Origin: Phycisphaerae bacterium
GTDB lineage: Bacteria > Planctomycetota > Phycisphaerae > Phycisphaerales > UBA1924
Reading direction: 5' to 3'
Length of the DNA: 50,595 nt
NCBI GenBank assembly: GCA_016794925.1
Contig: JAEUIW010000011.1
Span: forward strand, 1-50,595
Shown in pieces: positions 1-8,807 of the stretch. Positions within the stretch are counted from its first letter, which is position 1; each line of letters begins with the position of its first letter. The position numbers and the translations under genes were made by a program. The notes below the pieces were generated by a model. That model was not told the origin of the DNA, searched no databases, and worked only from the letters and a program-made list of their open reading frames with translations.

Positions 1-61
1 CGAGAGACCGTCCGCCGCGCCTGCTCACTCCTCCTCCGCATGGCCCGCATCACCCCCACCT

Positions 62-90
62 CCACACCCACACCCACACCCACACCCACC
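62..90. repeat. CCACAC hexanucleotide microsatellite
   Basis: About four perfect CCACAC units followed by a degenerate copy. It lies next to the heptamer array at 95-122 and outside any supported gene. Confidence 0.8.
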
Positions 91-94
91 ACCC

Positions 95-122
95 ATTGCC
101 TATTGCCCATTCCCCATTCCCC
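95..122. repeat. ATTNCCY heptanucleotide array, site 1
   Basis: Four consecutive 7-base units are visible: ATTGCCT, ATTGCCC, ATTCCCC and ATTCCCC. The unit is the reverse complement of the GGGNAAT units at 7903-7984 and matches those at 8808-8835. The same repeat family is therefore dispersed at least three times in this window, always outside supported genes. It resembles in style the short tandem heptamer repeats known from cyanobacteria; that is only an analogy. Confidence 0.85.
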
Positions 123-221
123 ACACCCAACCCCGCGCGCACCCACGCCCCCGACACGGCCCCCGGGCCCTGACGCTCCCGCTCCATTCCCCGATGGAGC
201 CCAGCCCGCTCGCGTTCCCGC

Positions 222-1991
222 TCAGCCCCGCTTGCGCTGCGCGCGCCGCGTGATCTGCTCGATCACCTGCTTGCTCATCGCCTCCGCCATGGCCACCTCG
301 GCCACCGTGGCGTGGTCCGCCCCCAGGCTCGACGCCACGAACGCGTTCGACAGGAAGCTCGTCCGCACCGCGATGAACACCTCCGGCGCGATCGACCGCA
401 CCGCGCGGCACGCGCGCAGCACCGCCTCGTCATCCGGGAAGGTCACGATCACCGCGTCCGCCGTCCGCACCCCCGCCGATTCCAGCACCTCCGGGTTCGA
501 GATATCCCCGTAATGCACGCTCCGGCCCAGCCGCCGCTGCGTCTCGATCGTCGAGGGGTTCAGGTCCACCACCGCGTACGGGATCCCCTCAACCTCCAGC
601 CGGTCCGCGACCGACCTCCCCACCAGCCCATACCCCGCGATGATCACATGCCCCGACACCGCCGTCACGCCCGGCGCCCCGGTCCCGTCCGGACGCGCCA
701 CCGCCGAACGCAGCGCCGACAGGCGCGCCCACGGCGCCGCCGGCACACGCGCCAGCGGGCCCGCCGCCCGCACCCCCAGCAGGTACACCCCCGGCGCCGC
801 GATCAACGAGCCCACCACCACCGCGATCAGCACCGCCTGCTCCCGCCCGGCCAGCAGCCCCGCCGCCGCCGCCCCCGACACCAGGATCAGCGTGAACTCC
901 CCCGCGTTCGCCAGCCCCGCGGCCGTGAGCGCCGACGTCGGACCCGACGCGCCGAACCCCCACGCGCACACCCCGATCGCCGCCGCCTTCACCACCGTCA
1001 CGTACAGCACCGCCGGGATCACCACGTACCACGCCGCCACCGACTCGCCCACGTTCATCTTCAGGCCCACCGCCGTGAAGAACACCGCCATGAAAAGGTC
1101 CCGCATCGGCGCCAGTTGCCCGGCCAGCTGGTACTTGAACGGCGTGCTCGCCAGGATGAACCCCGCCAGGAACGCCCCCAGCTCCGGGCTGAAGCCCAGG
1201 TACGCCGTCAGCACCGCCGCGCCCAGCGCCACCGCCGACGCCACGATCAGCATCCCCTCCCCCGAGGCGCCCCGCGCCGCCTCCGCCAGCAGCTTGGGCA
1301 CCAGCAGCCGCGCCAGCACGATCAGCGCCGCGATCCCGCCCAGCCCCACCCCCGCCGCCGTGATCAGCCCCAGCACCCCCTTGCCCGGCGCGGCGCTCGC
1401 CGCGTCCGCCATCGACCCCCGCAGCCCCTCGCCCCCCCACTGCGCCAGCAGCGGCAGCGCCGCCAGGAACGCGATCGAGAGCAGGTCCTGCATGATCGAC
1501 ACGCCCACGCACAACCGCCCGTGCAACTGGTGGATCTCGCGCCGGTCCTGCAGCAGCCGCAGCACCACCGCCGTCGAGGACATCGACAGGGCCATGCTCG
1601 CCGCGAGCGCCGCCGGCGCGGAAAGGCCGAAGAGCATCGCCGCCGGCCAGCACAACAGCGCCGAGGCCAGCGTCGAGACCAGCCCGGTGCCCAGGATCGC
1701 GCGCAGGCCGTGCCGCACCGAGCCGATGTCCAGGTGCAGGCCGATCGTGAACAGCAGCAGAATCGTCGCCAGGCCCGAGAGCGAATCGACCGTGGCCTGG
1801 TCCGAGATCAGCCCCAGCGCCGACGGACCGATCAGCGCCCCCAGCAGCAGGAAGCCCGGGATCGAGCCCAGCCCCAGCCGCCGCAGCACCGTGGTCACCA
1901 GCGACGCCGCGCCCAGGATGATCAGGATGTCCAGCACCAGCCCCCGCGCGGGCTCGCCGGAGGCCAGGATGAGAACCGCGTCCGCTCGCAC
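222..1991 (-). CDS. Cation:proton antiporter with TrkA-N domain (KefB/YbaL type)
   Basis: A CPA2-family monovalent cation/proton antiporter of about 589 residues in the inner membrane. The first ~420 residues are a chain of hydrophobic helices. They begin with the family signature around LGLGSIPGFLLLGALIGPS and contain the typical GAFLAG and AVFFTAVGLKMN segments. The last ~140 residues are a Rossmann-type TrkA-N domain starting HVIIAGYGLVGRS, with an acidic VDLNP at the end of the second strand, expected to bind NAD(H) or a similar ligand and gate transport. The frame stays open far upstream, but that part is low-complexity shadow of the divergent gene. I chose the GTG at 1991 because a TACGAT box lies 5 nt before it on this strand. 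A GTG at 1937 is the alternative. No potassium-binding TrkA-C domain is evident. Confidence 0.88.
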   Translation of the reverse strand: MRADAVLILASGEPARGLVLDILIILGAASLVTTVLRRLGLGSIPGFLLLGALIGPSALGLISDQATVDSLSGLATILLLFTIGLHLDIGSVRHGLRAILGTGLVSTLASALLCWPAAMLFGLSAPAALAASMALSMSSTAVVLRLLQDRREIHQLHGRLCVGVSIMQDLLSIAFLAALPLLAQWGGEGLRGSMADAASAAPGKGVLGLITAAGVGLGGIAALIVLARLLVPKLLAEAARGASGEGMLIVASAVALGAAVLTAYLGFSPELGAFLAGFILASTPFKYQLAGQLAPMRDLFMAVFFTAVGLKMNVGESVAAWYVVIPAVLYVTVVKAAAIGVCAWGFGASGPTSALTAAGLANAGEFTLILVSGAAAAGLLAGREQAVLIAVVVGSLIAAPGVYLLGVRAAGPLARVPAAPWARLSALRSAVARPDGTGAPGVTAVSGHVIIAGYGLVGRSVADRLEVEGIPYAVVDLNPSTIETQRRLGRSVHYGDISNPEVLESAGVRTADAVIVTFPDDEAVLRACRAVRSIAPEVFIAVRTSFLSNAFVASSLGADHATVAEVAMAEAMSKQVIEQITRRAQRKRG

Positions 1992-1996
1992 CGCGG

Positions 1997-2002
1997 ATCG
2001 TA
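1997..2002 (-). promoter_or_regulatory. Predicted -10 box (TACGAT), leaderless antiporter promoter
   Basis: TACGAT on the minus strand ends 5 nt before the GTG at 1991. With normal -10 to start-site spacing, transcription would begin at or next to the start codon. No Shine-Dalgarno sequence is present. The 54-nt divergent gap holds a matching box on the other strand at 2035-2040. Confidence 0.4.
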
Positions 2003-2034
2003 GAACACGCTCGCGCCCGATCGGCGACCCGCGG

Positions 2035-2040
2035 TACCAT
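2035..2040 (+). promoter_or_regulatory. Predicted -10 box (TACCAT), leaderless flavin-reductase promoter
   Basis: TACCAT lies 5 nt before the ATG at 2046, and no ribosome binding site is present. No convincing -35 hexamer is visible 17 nt upstream. Confidence 0.45.
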
Positions 2041-2045
2041 CCCGC

Positions 2046-2684
2046 ATGGAACTGGACCCGGAGCGCCTCCCGATCGAGGACCGCTACAAGCTGCTCATCG
2101 GCGCCATCGTCCCGCGCCCCATCGCCTGGGTCTCCACCATCGCGCCCGACGGCCGCCCGAACCTCGCCCCCTTCTCGTTCTTCGCCGGCGTGGGGAGCAA
2201 CCCCATGACCCTGCTCTTCTGCCCCGCCAACCGCCCCGACGGGACCGAGAAGGACTCGCTCCGCAACGCCAAGCCCGTCGCGGAAGGAGGCACCGGCGAG
2301 TTCGTGGTCAACATCGTGACCGACGCGCTCGCGCGGCCCATGGCCGTGTGCGCCGAGCCGCTCCCTTACGGCCAGAGCGAGTTCGAGCTGGCGGGACTCG
2401 AACCGGCCCCGTCCCGCGTCGTGCGCCCGCCCCGCGTCGCCCGCAGCCCGGTGAGCTTCGAGTGCCGGACCGATCGCGTGGTGCGCACCAACCCCGGCGC
2501 GCCCGGGGGCGGCAACATCGTCATCGGCCGCGTCGTCCACGTCCACGCCCGCGACGGCCTCATCGACGAGCGGATGCGCGCCGACCCGGACACGCTCGAC
2601 GCCGTCGGCCGCATGGGCGGGCTGGCCTACTGCCGCACCCGGGACCGGTTCGAGATGAAGATGGGCGTGGAGCGGTCCACCTGA
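2046..2684 (+). CDS. Flavin reductase-like domain protein
   Basis: A 212-residue protein of the FMN-binding split-barrel (flavin reductase-like, DIM6/NTAB) family. The N-terminal part carries the recognisable pattern RYKLLIGAIVPRPIAWVST..DGRPNLAPFSFF, which in relatives forms the FMN pocket. The C-terminal part has the NIVIGRVVHVHARD strand typical of the family. Members reduce flavin with NAD(P)H or bind FMN for other redox chemistry; the substrate cannot be read from sequence. Length is normal. The gene is divergent from the antiporter and 21 nt upstream of the M24 peptidase, which has its own TACCAT box. Confidence 0.85.
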   Translation: MELDPERLPIEDRYKLLIGAIVPRPIAWVSTIAPDGRPNLAPFSFFAGVGSNPMTLLFCPANRPDGTEKDSLRNAKPVAEGGTGEFVVNIVTDALARPMAVCAEPLPYGQSEFELAGLEPAPSRVVRPPRVARSPVSFECRTDRVVRTNPGAPGGGNIVIGRVVHVHARDGLIDERMRADPDTLDAVGRMGGLAYCRTRDRFEMKMGVERST

Positions 2685-2694
2685 GAGGCCCGAC

Positions 2695-2700
2695 TACCAT
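2695..2700 (+). promoter_or_regulatory. Predicted -10 box (TACCAT) before the M24 peptidase
   Basis: TACCAT lies 5 nt before the ATG at 2706, in the 21-nt gap after the flavin-reductase stop. The geometry matches that at 2035-2040, which suggests an internal leaderless promoter. Confidence 0.4.
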
Positions 2701-2705
2701 CGCCG

Positions 2706-4004
2706 ATGGACCAGAAATTGCTCGACGCCCGTCGCGACCGCCTCGCCCGTTCGCTCGAACTCAAGGACGAACTGCTGCTGGTGGGCGCGGGCGAGCCCGT
2801 CCACATCCCGGGCGGGCAGGACCAGACGTACCCGTTCATGACGCACCAGGAGTACTTCTATCTCACGGACCGCGAGTGCGAGGGGGGCGTGGTCGCGTAC
2901 GACCCCAAGGACGGATGGACGGATTTCGTGCCCACCGTCACGCAGGCCCAGCGCGTGTGGGAGGGGCGCGAGCAGGCGCCGGGGACGCCGCTGCCGGAAC
3001 TGGCCGGGTGGCTCGCGGCGCGTCGGGGACGCCCCATCGTGGCGCTGGGCGCGCCCATCACCGGCCTGCGCGCCGACACGCCGAGAACCGCCGACGTCCG
3101 CGAACGCTTCACGCACGCGCGGAGGCCCAAGGACGCCGCGGAGGTCGAACGCATGCGGCGCGCCGCGGCGGCGACCGCGCCCGCGTACGCGGCGGCCCGC
3201 CGGCTGCTGGCGGAGGCGGCGCGACCCGGCGGCGCGACGCTCACCGAGCACCGGCTGAAGGTCGAGATCGAGGCCGAGTTCGGCCGTCACGGCGCCACCC
3301 GATCGGCCTACGGCACCATCGTCGGCTTCGGCTCCAACGCGGCGGTGCTGCACTTCGAGCCCTCCACCAGGGCCGCCAAGCCCGGTGACCTGGCGCTGAT
3401 CGACGCGGGGGCGGAGATCGACCGCTACGCCGCGGACGTGACCCGCACGCTCGCGTGCGGGGAGGCGGACGGGGCGCGCCGGGAGCTGCACGCGATCGTG
3501 CTGCGGGCGGAGGAGCGGGCGTGCGCGCGGTGCGTGGTCGGGGCGGAGTGGATCGACGTCCACCTGGCCGCCGCGACGGACATGGCCGAGGGTCTGGTGC
3601 AGATGGGCGTGCTGCGCGGCTCCGCCGCGGCGGCGGTGGAGAGCGGCGCGATGGGGCTGTTCTTCCCGCACGGGCTGGGCCACCTGATCGGTCTGGGCGT
3701 GCGGGACGCGAGCGGGAGAGAGCCGGGGCGCGCGGCCCGCGCGCGGAAGGGAGTGGTGACCATCCGCTGCGACCTGCCGCTGGGCGCGGGGTACTGCATC
3801 ACGGTGGAACCGGGCGTCTATTTCATCGCGTCGCTGCTGAACGACGCCGCGAACCGCGCGACGCACCGGGACGCGGTGAACTGGGCCATGGTCGACGGCC
3901 TGCTGGCGGCGGGGATCGGCGGGGTGCGGATCGAGGACAACATCCACGTGACGGCGGACGGTCCGGAGAACCTGACGGCGATGATCCCGAAGGGACTGGG
4001 GTGA
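2706..4004 (+). CDS. M24B aminopeptidase P (Xaa-Pro aminopeptidase) family
   Basis: A 432-residue metallo-aminopeptidase that would release N-terminal residues preceding proline in the cytoplasm. Residues ~1-135 form the aminopeptidase P N-terminal domain (MTHQEYFYLTDRE, then GGVVAYDPKDGW). The rest is the pita-bread catalytic domain. The five metal ligands are recognisable: Asp in LIDAGAEIDRYAADVTRT (first ligand ~233, second ~244), His in HGLGHLIGLGVRD (~325), Glu in VEPGVYFI (~368) and Glu in RIEDNIHVT (~409). The HGLGHLIG motif with flanking Asp is typical of aminopeptidase P and prolidase rather than methionine aminopeptidase. No signal peptide. Prolidase activity cannot be excluded. Confidence 0.9.
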   Translation: MDQKLLDARRDRLARSLELKDELLLVGAGEPVHIPGGQDQTYPFMTHQEYFYLTDRECEGGVVAYDPKDGWTDFVPTVTQAQRVWEGREQAPGTPLPELAGWLAARRGRPIVALGAPITGLRADTPRTADVRERFTHARRPKDAAEVERMRRAAAATAPAYAAARRLLAEAARPGGATLTEHRLKVEIEAEFGRHGATRSAYGTIVGFGSNAAVLHFEPSTRAAKPGDLALIDAGAEIDRYAADVTRTLACGEADGARRELHAIVLRAEERACARCVVGAEWIDVHLAAATDMAEGLVQMGVLRGSAAAAVESGAMGLFFPHGLGHLIGLGVRDASGREPGRAARARKGVVTIRCDLPLGAGYCITVEPGVYFIASLLNDAANRATHRDAVNWAMVDGLLAAGIGGVRIEDNIHVTADGPENLTAMIPKGLG

Positions 4005-4293
4005 GCGGGGGACGTGGACGCGAGCATCGGGGGGTGCGAGGCCGGGTGAGGACCGGGCCGGGGCGAGTCCGTGGCCGCGTGCTGCTGGCCTTCGCCCGGC
4101 CCGAGTGCCGACTTGACCGGCCGCGGGCATTCCTTGTTCCGCGACCGGGACGGGGCTCCTTCCGACCGCCGAGTGCTATCAACCCGGCCTCGCCGCCGCG
4201 CCCGAATGCTGCTGCGTCTGTTTCGAGTGAGTCGCTCCTGTTCGCCGCCGACGGCGGCCGTGTCCTCGTTCGCCTGGGTGAGTCCGTTGACGA
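4005..4293. other. Convergent intergenic region
   Basis: 289 nt between the convergent M24 peptidase and nrdJ stops. I see no supportable gene, and no hairpin with a T tract good enough to call a terminator. Frames crossing it are Arg/Gly/Pro-rich shadows. Confidence 0.5.
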
Positions 4294-7200
4294 TCAGCTG
4301 CATCCGAGGGACGAGCCGCAGTTGAGGCACTTGTAGCACGTGCCGTTGCGGACGGTGATGGTGCCGCACACGTCGCAGGCGGGGCCGTCGCCGGTGGCCT
4401 CCATGGCCAGGGCCATGGTGGACTGCACGGTGACGGTCTCGGTGACGACCGTCTGGACGCTCTCGGTCAGCGTGGTCCGGGGCGCGTGGGTTTCGGAGCG
4501 GCCGTTGGCGTGCGCGGCCGGGGGGCCCATGACCTGCCGGACCTGGTGGACGAAGCGTGCCGCGGGCGTCGCGTCCGCCGCGGCGGGGGCGGGCTCGACG
4601 AGCGCGGCGGGGGCGGCGGGGGCGGCGGGGGTTTCCTCGCCGGGGCGCTTGGGGGCGTGCTGCTCGCGGTAGCCGGGGATGAACTGCATGCCCATCCAGC
4701 GGAAGATGTAATCGACGAGGCTCTTGGCGAAGGGGATGTCGCGGTTGGTGGTCATGCCCGCGGGCTCGAACCGCTGGTGCGTGAACTTGGTGACGAGGCT
4801 CTCGACGGGGACGCCGTACTGGAGGGCGACGCTGACGGCGGTGCCCAGGCAGTCCATGAGTCCGCCGATGGTGGAGCCCTCCTTCGCCATGGTGATGAAG
4901 AGCTCGCCGGGCATGCCGTCCTCGTAGAGCCCGACGGTGAGGTAGCCCTCGTGCCCGGCGACGTTGAACTTGTGGGTGATCCCGGCGCGGGTGTCGGGGA
5001 GCCGGCGGCGCATGGGGCGTTCGACGATGCGGACCTGGACCTCGCGGGCGGCGGGCTCGTCGGCGTCACTCGTGGCCGCAGCCAGGCGTCCGACAAGCTC
5101 GGCCACTTCGGATTTTCCCGCGGCGAGGTTCCCCTCGTCGTCGGCGGGCTGCTGGGCGTCGGACGTGGTGCTGAGGGGCTGGCTGAGCTTGCAGCCGTCG
5201 CGGTAGAGCGCGTTGGCCTTGAGGCCCAGTTCCCAGCTGAGGCGGTAGGCGCGACCGATGTCCTGCACGGTGGCGCGGGCGGGGAGGTTGATGGTCTTGC
5301 TGATGGCGCCGCTGATGAACGGCTGGGCGGCGGCCATCATGCGGATGTGCCCCTCGGGCGCGATGGAGCGGACGCCGGTCCTGCCGCAGGGGTTGGCGCA
5401 GTCGAAGACGGGCAGGTGCTCGTCCTTGAGATGGGGCGCGGACTCGACGGTCTGCCGGCCGCAGACGGCGTCGTTGAGCGCGGCGACGTGGGCGCGGGAG
5501 AGCCCGAAGCGGCGGAGGAGGTTGAAGGACGGGTCGGCCTTGGCCTGCTCGGGGTCGATGCCGACGCGGCGGAGGGCGTCGTCGCCCAGGGCCCAGGGCG
5601 CGAACGCGAAGGAGAGCTCGAAGACGCCGGGGAGCGACTCGGTGATGGAGGCGAGGTCCTCCTGGGTGAAGCCGCGACCGAGGAGCCACTGCGCGAACGA
5701 CACCGGGGGTGATCCGGCGCCGGCGGCGACGGATCCGGCGGGCATGGGCGTGTCGAGCGAGAGCGTGCCCAGGAGATCGACCATGATGTCGCGGATGTGG
5801 GCGTCGGGGTAGCCGAGGGCTTCGAGCGCGGGCCGGACGGAGGCGTTGGCGATCTTGAAGTAGCCGCCGCCTGCGAGTTTCTTGAACTTGACGAGCGCGA
5901 AATCGGGCTCGATGCCGGTGGTGTCGCAGTCCATGAGCAGGCCGATGGTGCCGGTGGGGGCGATGACGCTGACCTGGGCGTTGCGGTAGCCGTGCTCCTG
6001 CCCGAGCGCGAGGGCGTCGTCCCAGGACTGGACGGCGCGGTCGAGGAGGGAGGCGGCGTTGGCGACGAGGAGGCGTCCGGAGCGGACCAGCTCATGGTCG
6101 ATGGGGACGGGCCGGATGCGGAGGCGGTCGTAGGCGCTGCTCTCGCGCGGGGTGCCGCGGGCGGCGAGACGGTGGTTGCGGATGACGCGGAGCATGTTGG
6201 CGGCGTCGTCGGCGTAGCCGGGGAAGGCCCCGAGCCGCGCGGCCATCTGGGCGCTGGCGCGGTAGGCGCGGCCCGTGAGGATGGCGGTGAGGCAGGCGGC
6301 CAGGGCGCGGGCCTCCTCGGAGTCGTAGGCGAGGCCGGCCTGCATGAGCAGGGCGCCGAGGTTGGCGTAGCCGAGGCCGAGGGTGCGGTAGCGGTAGCTG
6401 AGGCGGGCGATGTCCTCGCTGGGGAAGGAGGCCATCAGGACGCTGATCTCGAGGACGATGGTCCAGAGGTCGATGGCGTGCTCGTAGCGGTCGACGTCGA
6501 AGGCGCGGGTGCGGGGGTCGTAGAGCTTCATCACGTTGATGGAGGCGAGGTTGCAGGCGGTGTTGTCGAGGAACATGTACTCGCTGCAGGGGTTGCTGGC
6601 GTTGATGCGCCCGGCGTTGGGGCAGGTGTGCCAGGCGTTGATGGTGGAGTCGAACTGGACGCCGGGGTCGGCGCAGCGCCAGGCGGCGTAGCAGATGGAG
6701 TCCCAGAGGGCGCCGGCCTCGAAGATCCGGGCGGGCTTTCCGGTGGTGCGCCAGGTGGTGGTCCAGGGGCGGGCGTGGTCGAGGGCCTCGAAGAACTCGT
6801 CGGGGATGCGGACGGAGTTGTTGCTGTTCTGGCCGCTGACGGTGTGGTAGGACTCGCCGTTGAAGTCGTAGTCGAGCTTGAGGCCGAGGCGGTCGGCGGT
6901 CTGACCGATGGTGCGGTCGTCGCCGGGGCCGCTGGCGCGGTCGCGGATGGTCCGGAGGCCCTCGACCATGGCCTGGACCTTGATCTCCTCGCGGACCTTC
7001 CAGTTGATGAAGTCCTCGATGTCGGGGTGGTCCATGTCGAGGCAGACCATCTTGGCGGCGCGGCGGGTGGTGCCGCCGCTCTTGATGGCGCTGGCGGCGC
7101 GGTCGCCGATGCGGAGCCAGCCCATCAGGCCGCTGCTCTTGCCGCCGCCCGAGAGGGGCTCGTTCTCGGCGCGGAGGCGGCTGAAGTTGGTGCCGGTGCC

Positions 7201-7869
7201 GGAGCCGTACTTGAACAGGCGGGCCTCGCGGACCCAGAGGTCCATGATGCCGCCGGGGTTGACGAGGTCGTCGTCGATGCTCTGGATGAAGCAGGCGTGC
7301 GGCTGCGGGTGGGTGTAGGCGTCCCTCGCCAGCGTGACCTGCCCGGTGACGGGGTCGGCGATGTAGTGACCCTGGGCCGGGCCGCTGATGCCGTAGGCCC
7401 AGTTCAGGCCGGTGTTGAACCATTGCGGGGAGTTGGGCGCGGCGATCTGGTGCACGAGCATGTAGATGAGCTCGTCGTAGAACGCCTGGGCGTCGGCGGG
7501 GGAGTCGAAGTACCCGTGCTTCTCTCCCCAATGGCGCCAGCAGCCGACCAGGCGGTGGATGACCTGCGCGGCGGATTTCTCCGGGCCGGTCTGGCGGTCG
7601 GCATCGTGGGCGCGGGGCGCGGCGGGGGACGTGCGCGCGTCGCCGGTGAGACCGTTGGGCCCGCCGTCGAGGGGGACACCGGCCTTGCGGAAGTACTTGC
7701 TCACCATGATGTCGGTGGCGAGCTGGCTCCAGGTGTCGGGGACCTCGGCGTCCCTCATCTCGAAGACGATGGAGCCGTCGGGGTTGGTGATGCGGGAGGA
7801 TCGCTTCACCCAGCCGACCGTGGCGAAGGGGTCGTGACCGTCCTTGGTGAACTTGCGGGTGATCTTCAT
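4294..7869 (-). CDS. nrdJ: Vitamin B12-dependent (class II) ribonucleoside-diphosphate reductase
   Basis: A 1191-residue adenosylcobalamin-dependent ribonucleotide reductase that makes deoxyribonucleotides without a separate radical subunit. The N-terminal block (ATDIMVSKYFRKAGVP) is typical of long NrdJ proteins. The first redox cysteine is in HACFIQSIDDD (~191). The finger-loop region is NPCSEYMFLDNTACNLASI (~424-442). The phosphate-binding loop is APTGTIGLLMDCDTTGIEPD. The C-terminal ~330 residues carry the family extension (FNVAGHEGYLTVGLYEDG...GELFI) and end in a Cys-rich ribbon, CDVCGTITVRNGTCYKCLNCGSS, as in other class II enzymes. The start is fixed by MKITRKFTKDGHDPFATVGW. No cobalamin riboswitch is recognisable upstream; the 5' flank is instead a heptamer array at 7903-7984. 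Confidence 0.97.
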   Translation of the reverse strand: MKITRKFTKDGHDPFATVGWVKRSSRITNPDGSIVFEMRDAEVPDTWSQLATDIMVSKYFRKAGVPLDGGPNGLTGDARTSPAAPRAHDADRQTGPEKSAAQVIHRLVGCWRHWGEKHGYFDSPADAQAFYDELIYMLVHQIAAPNSPQWFNTGLNWAYGISGPAQGHYIADPVTGQVTLARDAYTHPQPHACFIQSIDDDLVNPGGIMDLWVREARLFKYGSGTGTNFSRLRAENEPLSGGGKSSGLMGWLRIGDRAASAIKSGGTTRRAAKMVCLDMDHPDIEDFINWKVREEIKVQAMVEGLRTIRDRASGPGDDRTIGQTADRLGLKLDYDFNGESYHTVSGQNSNNSVRIPDEFFEALDHARPWTTTWRTTGKPARIFEAGALWDSICYAAWRCADPGVQFDSTINAWHTCPNAGRINASNPCSEYMFLDNTACNLASINVMKLYDPRTRAFDVDRYEHAIDLWTIVLEISVLMASFPSEDIARLSYRYRTLGLGYANLGALLMQAGLAYDSEEARALAACLTAILTGRAYRASAQMAARLGAFPGYADDAANMLRVIRNHRLAARGTPRESSAYDRLRIRPVPIDHELVRSGRLLVANAASLLDRAVQSWDDALALGQEHGYRNAQVSVIAPTGTIGLLMDCDTTGIEPDFALVKFKKLAGGGYFKIANASVRPALEALGYPDAHIRDIMVDLLGTLSLDTPMPAGSVAAGAGSPPVSFAQWLLGRGFTQEDLASITESLPGVFELSFAFAPWALGDDALRRVGIDPEQAKADPSFNLLRRFGLSRAHVAALNDAVCGRQTVESAPHLKDEHLPVFDCANPCGRTGVRSIAPEGHIRMMAAAQPFISGAISKTINLPARATVQDIGRAYRLSWELGLKANALYRDGCKLSQPLSTTSDAQQPADDEGNLAAGKSEVAELVGRLAAATSDADEPAAREVQVRIVERPMRRRLPDTRAGITHKFNVAGHEGYLTVGLYEDGMPGELFITMAKEGSTIGGLMDCLGTAVSVALQYGVPVESLVTKFTHQRFEPAGMTTNRDIPFAKSLVDYIFRWMGMQFIPGYREQHAPKRPGEETPAAPAAPAALVEPAPAAADATPAARFVHQVRQVMGPPAAHANGRSETHAPRTTLTESVQTVVTETVTVQSTMALAMEATGDGPACDVCGTITVRNGTCYKCLNCGSSLGCS

Positions 7870-7902
7870 TGGCGCGTCATCCGGCTAGCGGGGCGATGGG
7901 GT

Positions 7903-7984
7903 GGGAAATGGGAAATGGGCAATGGGCAATGGGCAATGGGGAATGGGGAATGGGAAATGGGGAATGGGGAATGGGGAATGGGGA
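7903..7984. repeat. GGGNAAT heptanucleotide array, site 2
   Basis: Eleven full 7-base units run from 7903 to 7979 (GGGAAAT, GGGCAAT and GGGGAAT variants), followed by a partial GGGGA. It is 33 nt upstream of the nrdJ start and 26 nt from the stop of the four-helix-bundle gene. Its orientation is opposite to that of the arrays at 95-122 and 8808-8835. Confidence 0.95.
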
Positions 7985-8010
7985 AGAGCATCCAATGCGC
8001 CCGGCCCACA

Positions 8011-8376
8011 CTACTTTTCCAGGACACGAATTAGTCCACTGAGGGGCTTGGCAACCTCGTCCACCAGCGTTGCGAGCCGGTGCGATTGGGCTTCCGCCAG
8101 GAACCCGAGGTCGACAGAGACGATGGTCTGCGATTCGAGTTCGAACAACGAACCCCGAGCGATCCGAAGGAATCGCAAGTAGTCCGGTCGGCTTCCCCGG
8201 CCGTATCCCTCCGCGATGTTGCTCAGCACGCCGATCGCGGCCCGACGCATCTGCGTGACGAGCCCGAATCGCTCGCTGCTGGGATAGCCCGCCGTGAACT
8301 GATACACCAATCGGACCAGCTCGCGAGCCCGTTGCCACGCGACAAGATCTCGATACGACCGAATCGGGTTGGACAT
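8011..8376 (-). CDS. Four-helix-bundle protein, S23/23S rRNA-intervening-sequence family
   Basis: A 121-residue protein of the family found as ORFs in 23S rRNA intervening sequences and related to the Avd accessory protein of diversity-generating retroelements. The family pattern is clear: YRDLVAWQRARELV in helix 1, PSSERFGLVTQMRRAAIGVLSNIAEGYGR spanning helices 1-2, and YLRFLRIARGSLFELESQ in helix 3. Relatives form basic homopentameric bundles that probably bind nucleic acid; their cellular role is not settled. I start at the ATG at 8376 (MSNPIRSYRD) because upstream codons are not conserved-looking. It lies 26 nt from a heptamer array and 42 nt downstream of another small gene on the same strand. 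Confidence 0.9.
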   Translation of the reverse strand: MSNPIRSYRDLVAWQRARELVRLVYQFTAGYPSSERFGLVTQMRRAAIGVLSNIAEGYGRGSRPDYLRFLRIARGSLFELESQTIVSVDLGFLAEAQSHRLATLVDEVAKPLSGLIRVLEK

Positions 8377-8417
8377 GACGCTGTCGCATGGGTGATCGAT
8401 GTTGATGGGAACCGACG

Positions 8418-8786
8418 CTAGCGCGAGCGAAGCCGAGCCCAGATTCGACGAAATACTGACGGCCGAGTTGCTTTCTCGAGCAGAATTCTCAATTTGCGCT
8501 TGTGGGCCTGCCACGCCGGTCCGGGGCCTGAGCGAAGATCATCGAGCGTCGCGCGACACTCCGCATCGATCGAATCGTCATCGAAGAGGCCGACCAGACG
8601 TGATGTCGCGCGGGCAATTTCGGGCGCCGCGTTGTTGTGGTGCCGTTCGAAGTAAAAAACGGCCTCCTCCCATTTCTGAACGCGAGCAACCCGAAGCCCG
8701 GTCTTCAACGAGGGCGCGGCCGAGACCCTCAAGAGGTTCTCCGCTACTTGAATCCTGGATGAGAGCCCCACTCCCGTCGCCGTCAT
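8418..8786 (-). CDS. Hypothetical 122-residue protein
   Basis: I do not recognise this protein. It has a normal amino-acid mix for a helical cytoplasmic protein and no signal peptide or membrane segment. A central acidic stretch (LVGLFDDDSIDAECRATLDDL) is followed by a basic C-terminus (KRKLRILLEKATRPSVFRRIWARLRSR). It precedes the four-helix-bundle gene on the same strand with a 41-nt gap, and both lie inside the heptamer-bracketed unit, so they may be transcribed together. ATG start at 8786. Confidence 0.6.
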   Translation of the reverse strand: MTATGVGLSSRIQVAENLLRVSAAPSLKTGLRVARVQKWEEAVFYFERHHNNAAPEIARATSRLVGLFDDDSIDAECRATLDDLRSGPGPAWQAHKRKLRILLEKATRPSVFRRIWARLRSR

Positions 8787-8807
8787 TGCGTTTGCTCCGC
8801 TGATGCC

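Larger units (their letters stand above)
1..221. other. Non-coding window edge with short tandem repeats
   Basis: I see no supportable gene here. The stretch lies beyond the stop codon of the antiporter gene. It holds two low-complexity tracts: a CCACAC-type hexamer repeat (about 62-90), directly followed by a heptamer array (95-122). Open frames crossing it consist of repetitive Pro/Thr/His and look like artefacts of the repeats. Confidence 0.5.

Noticed and set aside
62..122. CRISPR array
   Set aside because: Units are 6-7 bases and directly tandem, without spacers.
7870..8010. Cobalamin riboswitch before the B12-dependent reductase
   Set aside because: No recognisable B12 box; the region is almost entirely heptamer repeat.
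5797..8034. A 745-codon plus-strand frame opposite nrdJ
   Set aside because: Gly/Val/Ala/Asp-rich antisense shadow of nrdJ running into the heptamer array.
7877..8389. A 170-codon minus-strand frame ending in His-Ser-Pro-Phe-Pro-Ile repeats
   Set aside because: The repeats are translations of the heptamer array, and the rest overlaps the four-helix-bundle gene in another frame.
8011..8786. Diversity-generating retroelement suggested by the Avd-like four-helix-bundle protein
   Set aside because: No reverse transcriptase, template repeat or variable repeat is seen nearby.
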